Shown: positions 1 through 7,417 of the stretch, one piece after another
How the letters are laid out: every line of letters starts with the position of its first letter
How positions within the stretch are numbered: position 1 is the stretch's first letter
Origin: TTA-H9 sp002071415
GTDB lineage: Bacteria; Bacteroidota; Bacteroidia; Bacteroidales; TTA-H9
Length of the DNA: 11,289 bases
Assembly (NCBI GenBank): GCA_035411425.1
Contig: DAONSX010000065.1
Span: 1 to 11,289 of the forward strand
Direction: 5' to 3'
The notes under the pieces: generated by a model
Seen by the model: the letters and a program-made list of their open reading frames with translations, nothing else
Databases searched by the model: none
What the model was told of the DNA's origin: nothing
Made by a program: the position numbers and the translations under genes

Positions 1-114
1 TGAAACTTCGGTTTTGTCCCTCCTTCTTTTTATTCAATTTTTTTGTCGGTCAGTAGTGAAAATAAATCTACATTTCAGTCGAAACCATAAAAGTTAAACC
101 AGAGTATACAGGTC

Positions 115-690
115 TCACAACCTTTCTTCGACGGCATTCCAATGGATGATTTTCCAGAAATCGGCAACATAATCGGCACGGCGATTCTGTTTGTCGAGAT
201 AATAGGCGTGTTCCCATACATCACACGTCAAAAGAGGAGTTTTACCCCATCGCAGCGGATTTCCTGCATTGCTTTCCTGAATAATCTCCAGATGTCCATG
301 CGGGTTTTTCACCAACCAAGCCCAACCCGAACCGAAAAGTGAAACAGCCGCACTAGTGAAATTTTCCTTAAAGGCTTCGAATGAACCAAAATCTCTTTTG
401 ATGGCTTCGCCAAGCCTCCCCATGGGTTCGCTTCTACCATTCGGCATCAAACAGTTCCAATAAAACGTATGATTCCATACCTGAGCACCATTGTTAAAAA
501 TTCCTCCTTCAGCTCTTAGAATGATATCTTCGAGGTTGGAATTTTCGAAAGGTGTTCCCACAATGAGATTATTGAGGTTATTTACATACGTTTGATGGTG
601 TTTCCCATAGTGAAACTCAATGGTTTGCTGACTGATATATGGCTCCAGGGCATTCTTGGCCCATGGCAGCGGTGGTAATTCATGTTTCAT
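115..690 (-). CDS. sodB: Superoxide dismutase, iron type (Fe/Mn family)
   Basis: Cytoplasmic enzyme that dismutates superoxide to oxygen and hydrogen peroxide. The 191 residues match the length of Porphyromonas and Bacteroides SODs. Seen: the N-terminal helical hairpin with FHYGKHH (metal ligand His27), NNGAQVWNHTFYW (ligand His74), and the C-terminal signature DVWEHAYY (ligands Asp157 and His161). Gln70, just before WNH, is at the position of the active-site Gln of Fe-SODs, where Mn-SODs have Gly. Residue 155 is Thr, while the metal-flexible P. gingivalis enzyme has Gly there, so iron preference is inferred. The start is supported by an AAGGA site (697-701) six bases before ATG. There is no signal peptide. 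The gene has its own predicted promoter and an 18-bp palindrome in its leader, so it is probably transcribed alone. The family call is secure; the metal call is an inference. Confidence 0.96.
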   Translation of the reverse strand: MKHELPPLPWAKNALEPYISQQTIEFHYGKHHQTYVNNLNNLIVGTPFENSNLEDIILRAEGGIFNNGAQVWNHTFYWNCLMPNGRSEPMGRLGEAIKRDFGSFEAFKENFTSAAVSLFGSGWAWLVKNPHGHLEIIQESNAGNPLRWGKTPLLTCDVWEHAYYLDKQNRRADYVADFWKIIHWNAVEERL

Positions 691-710
691 GGCTCATCCT
701 TTTTTTGATG

Positions 711-728
711 ATTAGTTAGATAACTAAT
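711..728. promoter_or_regulatory. 18-bp perfect palindrome in the sodB leader
   Basis: ATTAGTTAGATAACTAAT has two 8-base arms around a central GA. It lies between the predicted -7 box (744-751) and the sodB start codon, roughly at +10 to +27 of the predicted transcript. It could be the operator of a dimeric regulator or, in RNA, a small AU-rich hairpin near the ribosome site. The regulator is not known from the sequence. Confidence 0.5.
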
Positions 729-743
729 TGTAAATTTTACTTC

Positions 744-751
744 CAAAGATA
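744..751 (-). promoter_or_regulatory. Predicted sodB promoter -7 element
   Basis: On the minus strand this reads TATCTTTG, an exact match to the Bacteroidota -7 consensus TAnnTTTG. A TTG near 772-775 lies about 23 bases upstream as a possible -33 element, which is slightly far. The predicted leader is about 45-50 bases and contains the palindrome at 711-728. Confidence 0.55.
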
Positions 752-777
752 CATAAACTTCTTTAGATGGTTATCAA

Positions 778-2280
778 TCATCCGCAATGAAAATATTTTT
801 CGACAAGTTTCAAGATGGCTTCTGAATTATTTTCGATTTCCTGCCTCAAATTTTTATCATTATATAACTTTAATTGTCGGGCAAGACCTTGGATAAAAGA
901 AGGTGAAAATACTCCAAACCGTGTATAGATATCGGATTGTACAAGAAGCTGTTCGGCCGATTCCCAGCACGAAACCGGAAGATGCCTGAGTGTTTCGAGT
1001 TTATCCTTATGGGCTTCTTCGAAGATATTGACATCTACATAAGTACGTTCGGCATAATCCAAAGCATCGGGCATTTCAAGGCCATGTCGGGCTGCTACCA
1101 CCAACCCTGCTAACAGATAATATACATTGGCCGAACCATCGGGGCTTCGGAATTCAACAGTTTGCTTTTGTGAGAAATCATATTCTCCCGAGGGTTCTAA
1201 GGGATTTGCATCTATGGTCATATTGGCTTTCCCTAACCATCCCAAAGGCACGCGCACCAGAACTGAGCGGTTTCTATCGCCCCAACAAATATTGGTAGGA
1301 GCCTCCTGGTGAGGTACCAACCGAAAATAAGAAGTGGGATTCTGATTGCCAAAAGCCGTGAGTGAAGAAGCCAGATCTAAATACCCTGCAATGGCACGCT
1401 TTGCAATATCGCTCAATTGCCCGTTTTCAATCATCATGTTTTCATCGTCCTTCATCAATCGGGTATGAATATGAAATCCACTGCCGGCTTTCCCAACTGT
1501 AATCTTCGGTGCAAAAGTCAAATTCACATTATTGCGATATGCTAAATTTCGTAAAACCCATTTGGCGATCACAATTTGATCGGCAGCATCTTCAACAGCC
1601 ACAGGCATAAATTCGATCTCATTCTGCTCGTAATCAAAATCTCCCAAAGAAAAGTTTCCTACTTCAGAATGGCCATACTTGATAAAACCACCTGTTTGAG
1701 CAATGTAAAGCATGGCTTGCCTGCGCAAACCATCTCCTTTGCAAAATGGAGTCGATTCATGATATCCTTTTTGATCATCGGCATGATATAATTCGGAACG
1801 TGGACGAATAAGGTAATATTCAAGCTCGCCCATGGCTTCGAAACTTAAGCCTGTCCGCTGTTTGAAAATTTCATGCGATTTACGCAGGATATTTTCAGGA
1901 GCATCTTCATAAGGAGTTCCTTCCTTGGCATAATATGAACATAAAATATCCATCGTGGGTATCTCGGTAAATGGATTGACAAAAGCCGTACGATATCTTG
2001 GGATAACATACAAATCACTCGAACCCGCTTCTATATCCTTGAACAAACTTGATCCATCCACTCTTTCACCAGCGCTCAACAAAGTATCTAAATGCTGGTA
2101 ATCATGAATCACAAAATTTAATGTCTTTAGTCTGCCATCACCCCCAACATACCTGAAATTCAACATATTAATATCATTATCCTCTATATATCTAATGATA
2201 TCAGCCTTCGTGAATTCGCTGTTTGGCTTGTTAAGATATTCTACAAGAGGATTGGGATTTAAGTTCGTATTCTCATTCAT
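778..2280 (-). CDS. Type I glutamine synthetase-like protein
   Basis: Predicted to ligate ammonia to glutamate using ATP (cytoplasm, nitrogen assimilation). The 500 residues are close to type I GS, not the roughly 700-residue GSIII also found in this phylum. In order: beta-grasp domain with DGSS (Asp75, the ammonium-site Asp); GELEYY (Glu152, Glu154, metal ligands); HSEVG (Glu206) and NEIEF (Glu221); GSGFHIH (His270); NPTSYFRLVPHQEAP with the flap Glu326; NRS (338-339 region) for ATP/phosphate; VEFRSPDGSAN (Glu376). Two features are odd. Glu206 and Glu221 are about seven residues further apart than in E. coli GS. The adenylylation-site segment reads VNIFEE, with Phe420 where E. coli has the modified Tyr, so adenylylation is not expected. 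It has its own promoter and diverges from the GlmU-like gene. It could be a relative acting on another amine, so I leave out glnA. Confidence 0.88.
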   Translation of the reverse strand: MNENTNLNPNPLVEYLNKPNSEFTKADIIRYIEDNDINMLNFRYVGGDGRLKTLNFVIHDYQHLDTLLSAGERVDGSSLFKDIEAGSSDLYVIPRYRTAFVNPFTEIPTMDILCSYYAKEGTPYEDAPENILRKSHEIFKQRTGLSFEAMGELEYYLIRPRSELYHADDQKGYHESTPFCKGDGLRRQAMLYIAQTGGFIKYGHSEVGNFSLGDFDYEQNEIEFMPVAVEDAADQIVIAKWVLRNLAYRNNVNLTFAPKITVGKAGSGFHIHTRLMKDDENMMIENGQLSDIAKRAIAGYLDLASSLTAFGNQNPTSYFRLVPHQEAPTNICWGDRNRSVLVRVPLGWLGKANMTIDANPLEPSGEYDFSQKQTVEFRSPDGSANVYYLLAGLVVAARHGLEMPDALDYAERTYVDVNIFEEAHKDKLETLRHLPVSCWESAEQLLVQSDIYTRFGVFSPSFIQGLARQLKLYNDKNLRQEIENNSEAILKLVEKYFHCG

Positions 2281-2316
2281 GACGATTAAAATATATTAAA
2301 ATTATTGAATTTTCAG

Positions 2317-2324
2317 CAAAATTA
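2317..2324 (-). promoter_or_regulatory. Predicted promoter -7 element of the glutamine synthetase gene
   Basis: Minus-strand TAATTTTG fits TAnnTTTG. About 17 bases upstream is TTTC rather than TTTG, so the -33 part is imperfect. The box is 36 bases before the ATG; no clear Shine-Dalgarno sequence is seen in the AT-rich leader. Confidence 0.45.
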
Positions 2325-2407
2325 GGACTTTCTATGATAAGAAACATCTAAATTCTCATTGAGGACTTAATTTTTCAAATTTGCATTCTTATTTCCACTT
2401 ATGTAAT

Positions 2408-2415
2408 TACATTTG
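2408..2415 (+). promoter_or_regulatory. Predicted promoter -7 element of the GlmU-like gene
   Basis: TACATTTG fits TAnnTTTG and lies 15 bases before the ATG at 2431, giving a leader of only about ten bases and no Shine-Dalgarno sequence. A TTTG at 2380-2383 could be the -33 element, with a long spacer of 24. The 12-bp palindrome ATGTAATTACAT (2401-2412) overlaps the box. Confidence 0.5.
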
Positions 2416-2430
2416 TAAAAATTATACTTT

Positions 2431-3672
2431 ATGCGGATTGGGATATTTGAAGATGAATATTACCGGTATTTTCAACCTTTAGCCCGTTTAAGACCAATAT
2501 TCGATCTGAGGTGTGGAATATACCTGCTCAGAGAAAAAACCAGCATAAGATTTCCCAATATTCCAACAGATTATTTTGTGCGTGATATCTTAAAATCTCT
2601 GATGCAAGAAACTTACGCTTCCATACGCATAAACGAAGTAGTTTCTTCGTCGTATTTATTCATTAATGCTCGCTTATTGGCGGATTCTTCGTTTTATTCA
2701 TTCCTACATTCAGCAGAAGATGGCCAATATATTCTAATTGATGGTGAGCTTGCAGCAGCCAGGTTGAATGCTACTCATTTGAGCCTGCTGGCCTTCGATG
2801 AAGAAGGGCTACTGGTTTTCCCAAGTGATGACCGATTAAAAATTATTTCCTACGACAAGCCGGGTTCTAAAATGGCTCATTATATCTGGGATTTGATTTC
2901 TGAAAATGGGAAACAGCTTATCGACGATTTTCAGTTGAGTCCTGGTAGCGGTTATTGTGGTGGTCAATTATTCGAAGGGGTTCACCTGATCAAAGAAGAA
3001 AATATATTTATAGGAAAAAATTCGAAAATTTATCCCGGTGTAACTATTTCAGCCGAAAATGGCCAGGTTTTTATTGGTGATGAAGTAACCATTATGCCAA
3101 ACAGCTACATTCAGGGTCCTTGCTCGCTTGGAGAAAAAACTCTGATTAAGGCGGGTTCAAAAATTTACGGCAATACAAGTATTGGACATAACTGCAAGAT
3201 AGGTGGAGAAATTGAAGGTAGCATTATCCATTCTTTCAGCAACAAACAGCATGATGGATTTCTTGGACATGCCTATCTTGGGCAGTGGGTGAATCTGGGA
3301 GCAAACACCAATAATTCCGATCTAAAAAACAACTATTCGACCATCAAAGCTTATGCTAATGGTGCACTCACTGATACTGGCCTGCTTTTTCTGGGCTTGA
3401 TTATGGGTGATCATTCCAAAACCGGAATAAATACCATGTTCAATACTGGAACTATGGTGGGTATAATGTGCAATATCTTTGGAGCCGATTTCCCTCCCAA
3501 ATACATTCCCGATTTTTCCTGGGGAGGTAAAAATGGATTGGAACTTTACAAAATCGAAAATGCATTACAAACTGCACACATTGTAATGAGCAGGCGAAAT
3601 CAGACCCTTTCGGCCGAAATGGAAAATCTTATCAAATACTATTATAATCAGGCTTTACTGAATTACTCCTGA
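2431..3672 (+). CDS. Alternative GlmU-like sugar nucleotidyltransferase / acyltransferase
   Basis: A 413-residue cytoplasmic protein with two parts. Residues 1-165 resemble the divergent nucleotidyltransferase domain of Bacteroidota GlmU-like proteins (start MRIGIFEDEYYRYFQPLARLRP cut short here as RIGIFEDE then PLARLRPIFDLRCGI); the classical pyrophosphorylase loop G-x-G-T-R-M is absent. Residues 180-345 form a left-handed parallel beta-helix of hexapeptide repeats (for example FIGKNSKI, FIGDEVTI, SLGEKTLI, SIGHNCKI), with FLGHAYLGQWVNLGANTNN at 277-295, a stretch like the acetyl-CoA/acceptor site of GlmU. By family this suggests UDP-N-acetylglucosamine formation from glucosamine-1-phosphate for wall and lipid A precursors, but substrate is not proven. 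It diverges from the glutamine synthetase gene, an enzyme whose product glutamine feeds amino-sugar synthesis. Its 3' end overlaps the convergent peptidase gene by 10 bp. Confidence 0.82.
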   Translation: MRIGIFEDEYYRYFQPLARLRPIFDLRCGIYLLREKTSIRFPNIPTDYFVRDILKSLMQETYASIRINEVVSSSYLFINARLLADSSFYSFLHSAEDGQYILIDGELAAARLNATHLSLLAFDEEGLLVFPSDDRLKIISYDKPGSKMAHYIWDLISENGKQLIDDFQLSPGSGYCGGQLFEGVHLIKEENIFIGKNSKIYPGVTISAENGQVFIGDEVTIMPNSYIQGPCSLGEKTLIKAGSKIYGNTSIGHNCKIGGEIEGSIIHSFSNKQHDGFLGHAYLGQWVNLGANTNNSDLKNNYSTIKAYANGALTDTGLLFLGLIMGDHSKTGINTMFNTGTMVGIMCNIFGADFPPKYIPDFSWGGKNGLELYKIENALQTAHIVMSRRNQTLSAEMENLIKYYYNQALLNYS

Positions 3673-6110
3673 ATAGGTCTGGGAGTTGATTCCATTTCCT
3701 TATTCTTCAAATATTTTTCGAGCCAGACATCGGTTTCCCATAAAGTATGAAGGATATTTTCCCTGGCAGAGTATCCATGGCTTTCGTAAGGCAGAATAAC
3801 CAAACGCGCTTTCCCTCCAAGCCCATTGATAGCCGCAAACAAGCGTTCGCTTTGCAAGGTAAAAGTTCCCGAATTATTGTCGGCCTCTCCATGAATCAAA
3901 AGAAGTGGGGATTTAATCCTATCGGCATATACAAAGGGCGACATCTTTAAGTAAACCTCGGGGGCTTCCCAGAATGTTCGTTCTTCCGACTGGAAACCAA
4001 ATGGAGTAAGGGTTCGGTTGTAGGCTCCACTTCGAGCAATCCCGGCAGCAAATAAATCGGAATGAGCCAGCAGATTGGCTACCATGAATGCTCCATACGA
4101 ATGCCCTCCAATGGCAACCCTTTCATGATCGACAATTCCTCTTTTGGCAAGATAATCTATAGCTGCACGAGCATCTTCAACCAATTGTTCGATAAAAGTA
4201 TCATTAGGCTGGGCAGCATTTTCCCCTATAATAGGAAAGCTTGCTTCATCGAGAACAGCATAACCTCTCAATGCCCAGAATACCGGCGACCCATAATGAA
4301 AGCGTACGAATTGATGGGGAGAATCTTTCACTTGTCCCGCTCTCTGAGCATCTTTATATTCTCTGGGATAAGCCCACATCAATAATGGCAAAGGCCCTTC
4401 CTTGACCGGATCGTAAGTAGCTGGCAAATAAAGCGTACCCAATAGCTCTGTTCCATCATTCCTCTTATAAAAAATCTTTTCCGATTTAATCTTCGATTGA
4501 AGTTCACCATAAGGACTGGTAAAAAATGTTAGCTGTCGAAGTTTCTTGCCGGTGCGCATAAAAAGATTGGGAACTTCATATTTGCTCTCTATTGTAGTAA
4601 TCATGGTTGGTTGTTTAGGATCGACTACCCTGACGATGCTTTCGTAGTTCGATTTTCCTTCGGCCTGCCATAAACGTCGCTTGCTAAAAGTTGAAACATC
4701 GAATTCATCTAAAAATGGACGATTGCCTTCGGGGCTATAGCCTTCCCCTTCCAAATAAAGATATTTATTGTTTGCCGAAAACCTCAGTATCCATTCATTG
4801 AATTCGTTTCTCTGTGTAAGAAAGTCTCCTGGATCGGCATAGAGATCTTCCGACGACAGATCGAAAACAATCTTTTTATCCGACATTGGAAATGCGGGCG
4901 AAATAAAGCTCGTCAAACTTCTACGATTCTTATACCAATATTCCTTCAGGACAGCTAACTGGTCGTTTGCCCAGATGATCCCCGAGAAACGATACAGGGT
5001 AGTTGCAATTTTTACCGATGGGGTTTTAAAATCGGCATTCTGCAAAAAAATAGCATCTCTTGCATTGGTTTCTATTCTGGGGTCTCCATTGTCGAGTGCT
5101 TCGACCCAGCAAAGCTCGGCGGGCCTGTCATTTCGCCATTGTATTGCCCTTCGCCCTTTTTCACATGCATCAAACATAGGCAAAACATCTTCGACTACTG
5201 GACGCAAATAAAAATCATTCAAGAATTCTCCACTACTGCTGTGAATGGAATATTTAATAGAAAAATAGGAATAAGGAACATTATATGAGAATGGTTTCTG
5301 AATGGTAGAGACCAGAATATATTTCCCATCGGGCGAATAGCTCAGGTTCTGATACATGGCAGGAGGTAAAAATGGCTGCCGTGAACCATCTAATCCAATT
5401 TTCAAAATGGAAGCAGTAACATAATACTCGAATAACTTTTCATCATATGGATTCTTGAGCAAATCCTGATAGGTCCGCAATGCGGCTATTTCTCCCCGGG
5501 TTTCTTGAACAAAAGGGCCTTCTGGAAGCGGTTTGCTTTCGGATATCGGAGGAAGATTTTCGGGCACCACACTCACCAACAAGGATTCGGAATCAGGCGT
5601 CCATTGATATGGAGCTCCCATACATGCATTTAAACGTTGATGATAGATCATTCTGGCCATTCCTGTTTCGAGCTCGATTATCCATAATGAAATATTTCTC
5701 CCAACGGTATTCGTAAATGCTAACTTTCTGCTGTCGGGTGAAAAGCTGACATTGGCAATATTCAGGCTATCGGGGATATTTTTTAATGTTACTTCCTTAC
5801 CCGTGGAAAGGTCGATCAACTGCACTCCATAAAAATATCTTATCCTGCTTGGAGCATGAGTTTGCGGATCGATTCTTAATCCGGCCAATCTTAATTCTGG
5901 CTGGGCTAATTCTTCTAAATTCTTGAAAGCCTTGCGCTCAAACAGCAACATGTATCGATTATGATAATCGATATAAACAGCCGGCTGAGGCTTTACATCA
6001 ACTAATTGCAATATCTCGGGTGGTGGAAGCTGAAATTTTATCTCCTCCTGGGCATAGTTCTCCATAAACATCAATAATAAATAAGGTAAAATAATCGTCA
6101 ATTTTTTCAT
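3663..6110 (-). CDS. Secreted S9 serine peptidase, glutamyl endopeptidase-like
   Basis: An 815-residue prolyl-oligopeptidase-family peptidase. Residues 1-20 are a signal peptide (KK, hydrophobic core, NYA before QEE), so it should act in the periplasm or outside. Residues about 40-530 are the beta-propeller, with blade motifs such as FSPDSRKLAF (123-132), WTPDSESLLVS (170-180) and YSPDGKYILVS (258-268). Residues about 550-803 are the alpha/beta-hydrolase domain: nucleophile Ser671 in GGHSYGAF, Asp744 in HGEADNN, His778 in ESHGYSARE. The segments GHSYGAFMVANLLAHS and SGAYNRTLTPFGFQ closely resemble the chloroplast glutamyl endopeptidase (CGEP) of plants as I recall it, rather than POP or DPP4. 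Cleavage after Glu is therefore inferred. It follows the LRR gene by 76 bp with no obvious promoter, so co-transcription is likely. Family is certain; the specificity is not. Confidence 0.93.
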   Translation of the reverse strand: MKKLTIILPYLLLMFMENYAQEEIKFQLPPPEILQLVDVKPQPAVYIDYHNRYMLLFERKAFKNLEELAQPELRLAGLRIDPQTHAPSRIRYFYGVQLIDLSTGKEVTLKNIPDSLNIANVSFSPDSRKLAFTNTVGRNISLWIIELETGMARMIYHQRLNACMGAPYQWTPDSESLLVSVVPENLPPISESKPLPEGPFVQETRGEIAALRTYQDLLKNPYDEKLFEYYVTASILKIGLDGSRQPFLPPAMYQNLSYSPDGKYILVSTIQKPFSYNVPYSYFSIKYSIHSSSGEFLNDFYLRPVVEDVLPMFDACEKGRRAIQWRNDRPAELCWVEALDNGDPRIETNARDAIFLQNADFKTPSVKIATTLYRFSGIIWANDQLAVLKEYWYKNRRSLTSFISPAFPMSDKKIVFDLSSEDLYADPGDFLTQRNEFNEWILRFSANNKYLYLEGEGYSPEGNRPFLDEFDVSTFSKRRLWQAEGKSNYESIVRVVDPKQPTMITTIESKYEVPNLFMRTGKKLRQLTFFTSPYGELQSKIKSEKIFYKRNDGTELLGTLYLPATYDPVKEGPLPLLMWAYPREYKDAQRAGQVKDSPHQFVRFHYGSPVFWALRGYAVLDEASFPIIGENAAQPNDTFIEQLVEDARAAIDYLAKRGIVDHERVAIGGHSYGAFMVANLLAHSDLFAAGIARSGAYNRTLTPFGFQSEERTFWEAPEVYLKMSPFVYADRIKSPLLLIHGEADNNSGTFTLQSERLFAAINGLGGKARLVILPYESHGYSARENILHTLWETDVWLEKYLKNKEMESTPRPIQE

Positions 6111-6186
6111 AAAGCATTGAGTTTTTTATTTACATTGAATCTTATTGAACGAATTCATGTATTATCCCTTCTCCCTATCTGCATCA

Positions 6187-7359
6187 TCAAAAGACAATCT
6201 GGACGGTTTTCCATTTGTCTTTCATACGCTGAACCTTCTCCTTATTAATAGAATTCCCTTTTAAATTAATGTATTTTAATGAATTACAGTAATCTACCTC
6301 CTCTGGTAAACTCGTGAGCTTATTGGAGGATACATCAAGCACTTCGAGCTGAGTGAGTTCTTTTATTGCTGCAGGCAAAGAACTGAGTTGATTAGATGCT
6401 AGATGCAATTCCTTCAATTCTTTCAAAAAAAATAAAGAATCGGATACATTGGCTAGTTTATTCCCAGAAATATCGAGATAAACAAGCTTGTGGAGATTTT
6501 TTATAGTATTAGGAATTGTTTTCAATTGGTTGTTTTTCAACACTAACACTTCGAGGTTTTCTAAAAATTGAATGTCATCAGGCAGAGAGGTGATATTATT
6601 ACCGGATAGATAAAGTTCCTGTAAATGAGACAGATGAAATAAATATTGAGGTGGCTGCGATAGCTTATTTTCTGAAAGATTCAAATAATGCAATGATTGT
6701 AAATCGCTTATAGTAACAGGAAGACGATCAAGATTGCATTCACTTAAATAAAGTTGACGCAGATTCCTGCATTCTTTTAAAATAGGAATAACCTGATCGA
6801 GCTGCAAAGATGTATTGCCCGATAAATCGAGGGTTTGCAGACTATCGAGCGAACCGAGGCATTCGGGCAGAGTTCGAATTCTATTATGATGAAGTGAGAG
6901 TACTTGAAGATATTCAAATCTGCAAAAATAATCGGGTATTTCTGTAATTTGATTTTTACCGGCAAAAAACATATTCAAGTAAGGAAACTTCGATAAACCC
7001 GAAGGGAGATATTTGAGGTTGTTTTCCTGCAGGTCGATTATCTGCAAATAGGGCAAACTTCCAAAATACTTTCGAGTAAAGGCTTCTTCGAAATCAACAT
7101 TAGGATTACCGGCTAGATGAAGCACTCTTAAATTATTCAGATTTCTAACACGCTCAGAATTAAAAGTAAGGTTTTGATAGCTTAAATCGAGCACTACACA
7201 ATTCCATGGGTCTCCAAATGCTTCGTCATACGAGTTGTAAACCTTTTCTCTAGCTAATTCTTCAATGGATAAGGGCTGGCTAAAGATAGAATAATACGAA
7301 AAGCCATTAAATAACAGAAATATAGTAAAAAAACAAACCCTATATCGTGTATTCATCAT
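6187..7359 (-). CDS. Secreted leucine-rich-repeat protein
   Basis: A 390-residue protein with a signal peptide (residues 1-27, hydrophobic core FFTIFLLF, likely cut after IFS27), then a cap starting near residue 50 and about 13-14 leucine-rich repeats of 23 residues to residue 372. The repeat is LxxLxLxxNxLxxLPxxI, as in KELKELHLASNQLSSLP (313-329). Two repeats are irregular (about 78-101 and 173-198). There is no catalytic domain, lipobox or transmembrane anchor, and I see no type IX secretion tail at the C-terminus (…TVQIVF). Such repeats usually bind proteins; the partner here is unknown. Two ATGs start the gene (MMN); an AGGA at 7371-7374 is 11 bases before the first. A three-codon frame (ATG AAT TTA TGA, 7367-7356) overlaps the start. 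It lies 58 bp after lutB and 76 bp before the peptidase, probably one transcript. Confidence 0.9.
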   Translation of the reverse strand: MMNTRYRVCFFTIFLLFNGFSYYSIFSQPLSIEELAREKVYNSYDEAFGDPWNCVVLDLSYQNLTFNSERVRNLNNLRVLHLAGNPNVDFEEAFTRKYFGSLPYLQIIDLQENNLKYLPSGLSKFPYLNMFFAGKNQITEIPDYFCRFEYLQVLSLHHNRIRTLPECLGSLDSLQTLDLSGNTSLQLDQVIPILKECRNLRQLYLSECNLDRLPVTISDLQSLHYLNLSENKLSQPPQYLFHLSHLQELYLSGNNITSLPDDIQFLENLEVLVLKNNQLKTIPNTIKNLHKLVYLDISGNKLANVSDSLFFLKELKELHLASNQLSSLPAAIKELTQLEVLDVSSNKLTSLPEEVDYCNSLKYINLKGNSINKEKVQRMKDKWKTVQIVF

Positions 7360-7417
7360 AAATTCATTTTTCCTGCGATCAATATGAATAATTTATCTTG
7401 TATACGCTCCTTTCGGC

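Noticed and set aside
1..114. Possible terminator for sodB or start of a further gene on the left
   Set aside because: No stable hairpin followed by a U-tract was found. A GGAGGG on the minus strand near the left edge could serve a gene outside the window, but no start codon is visible.
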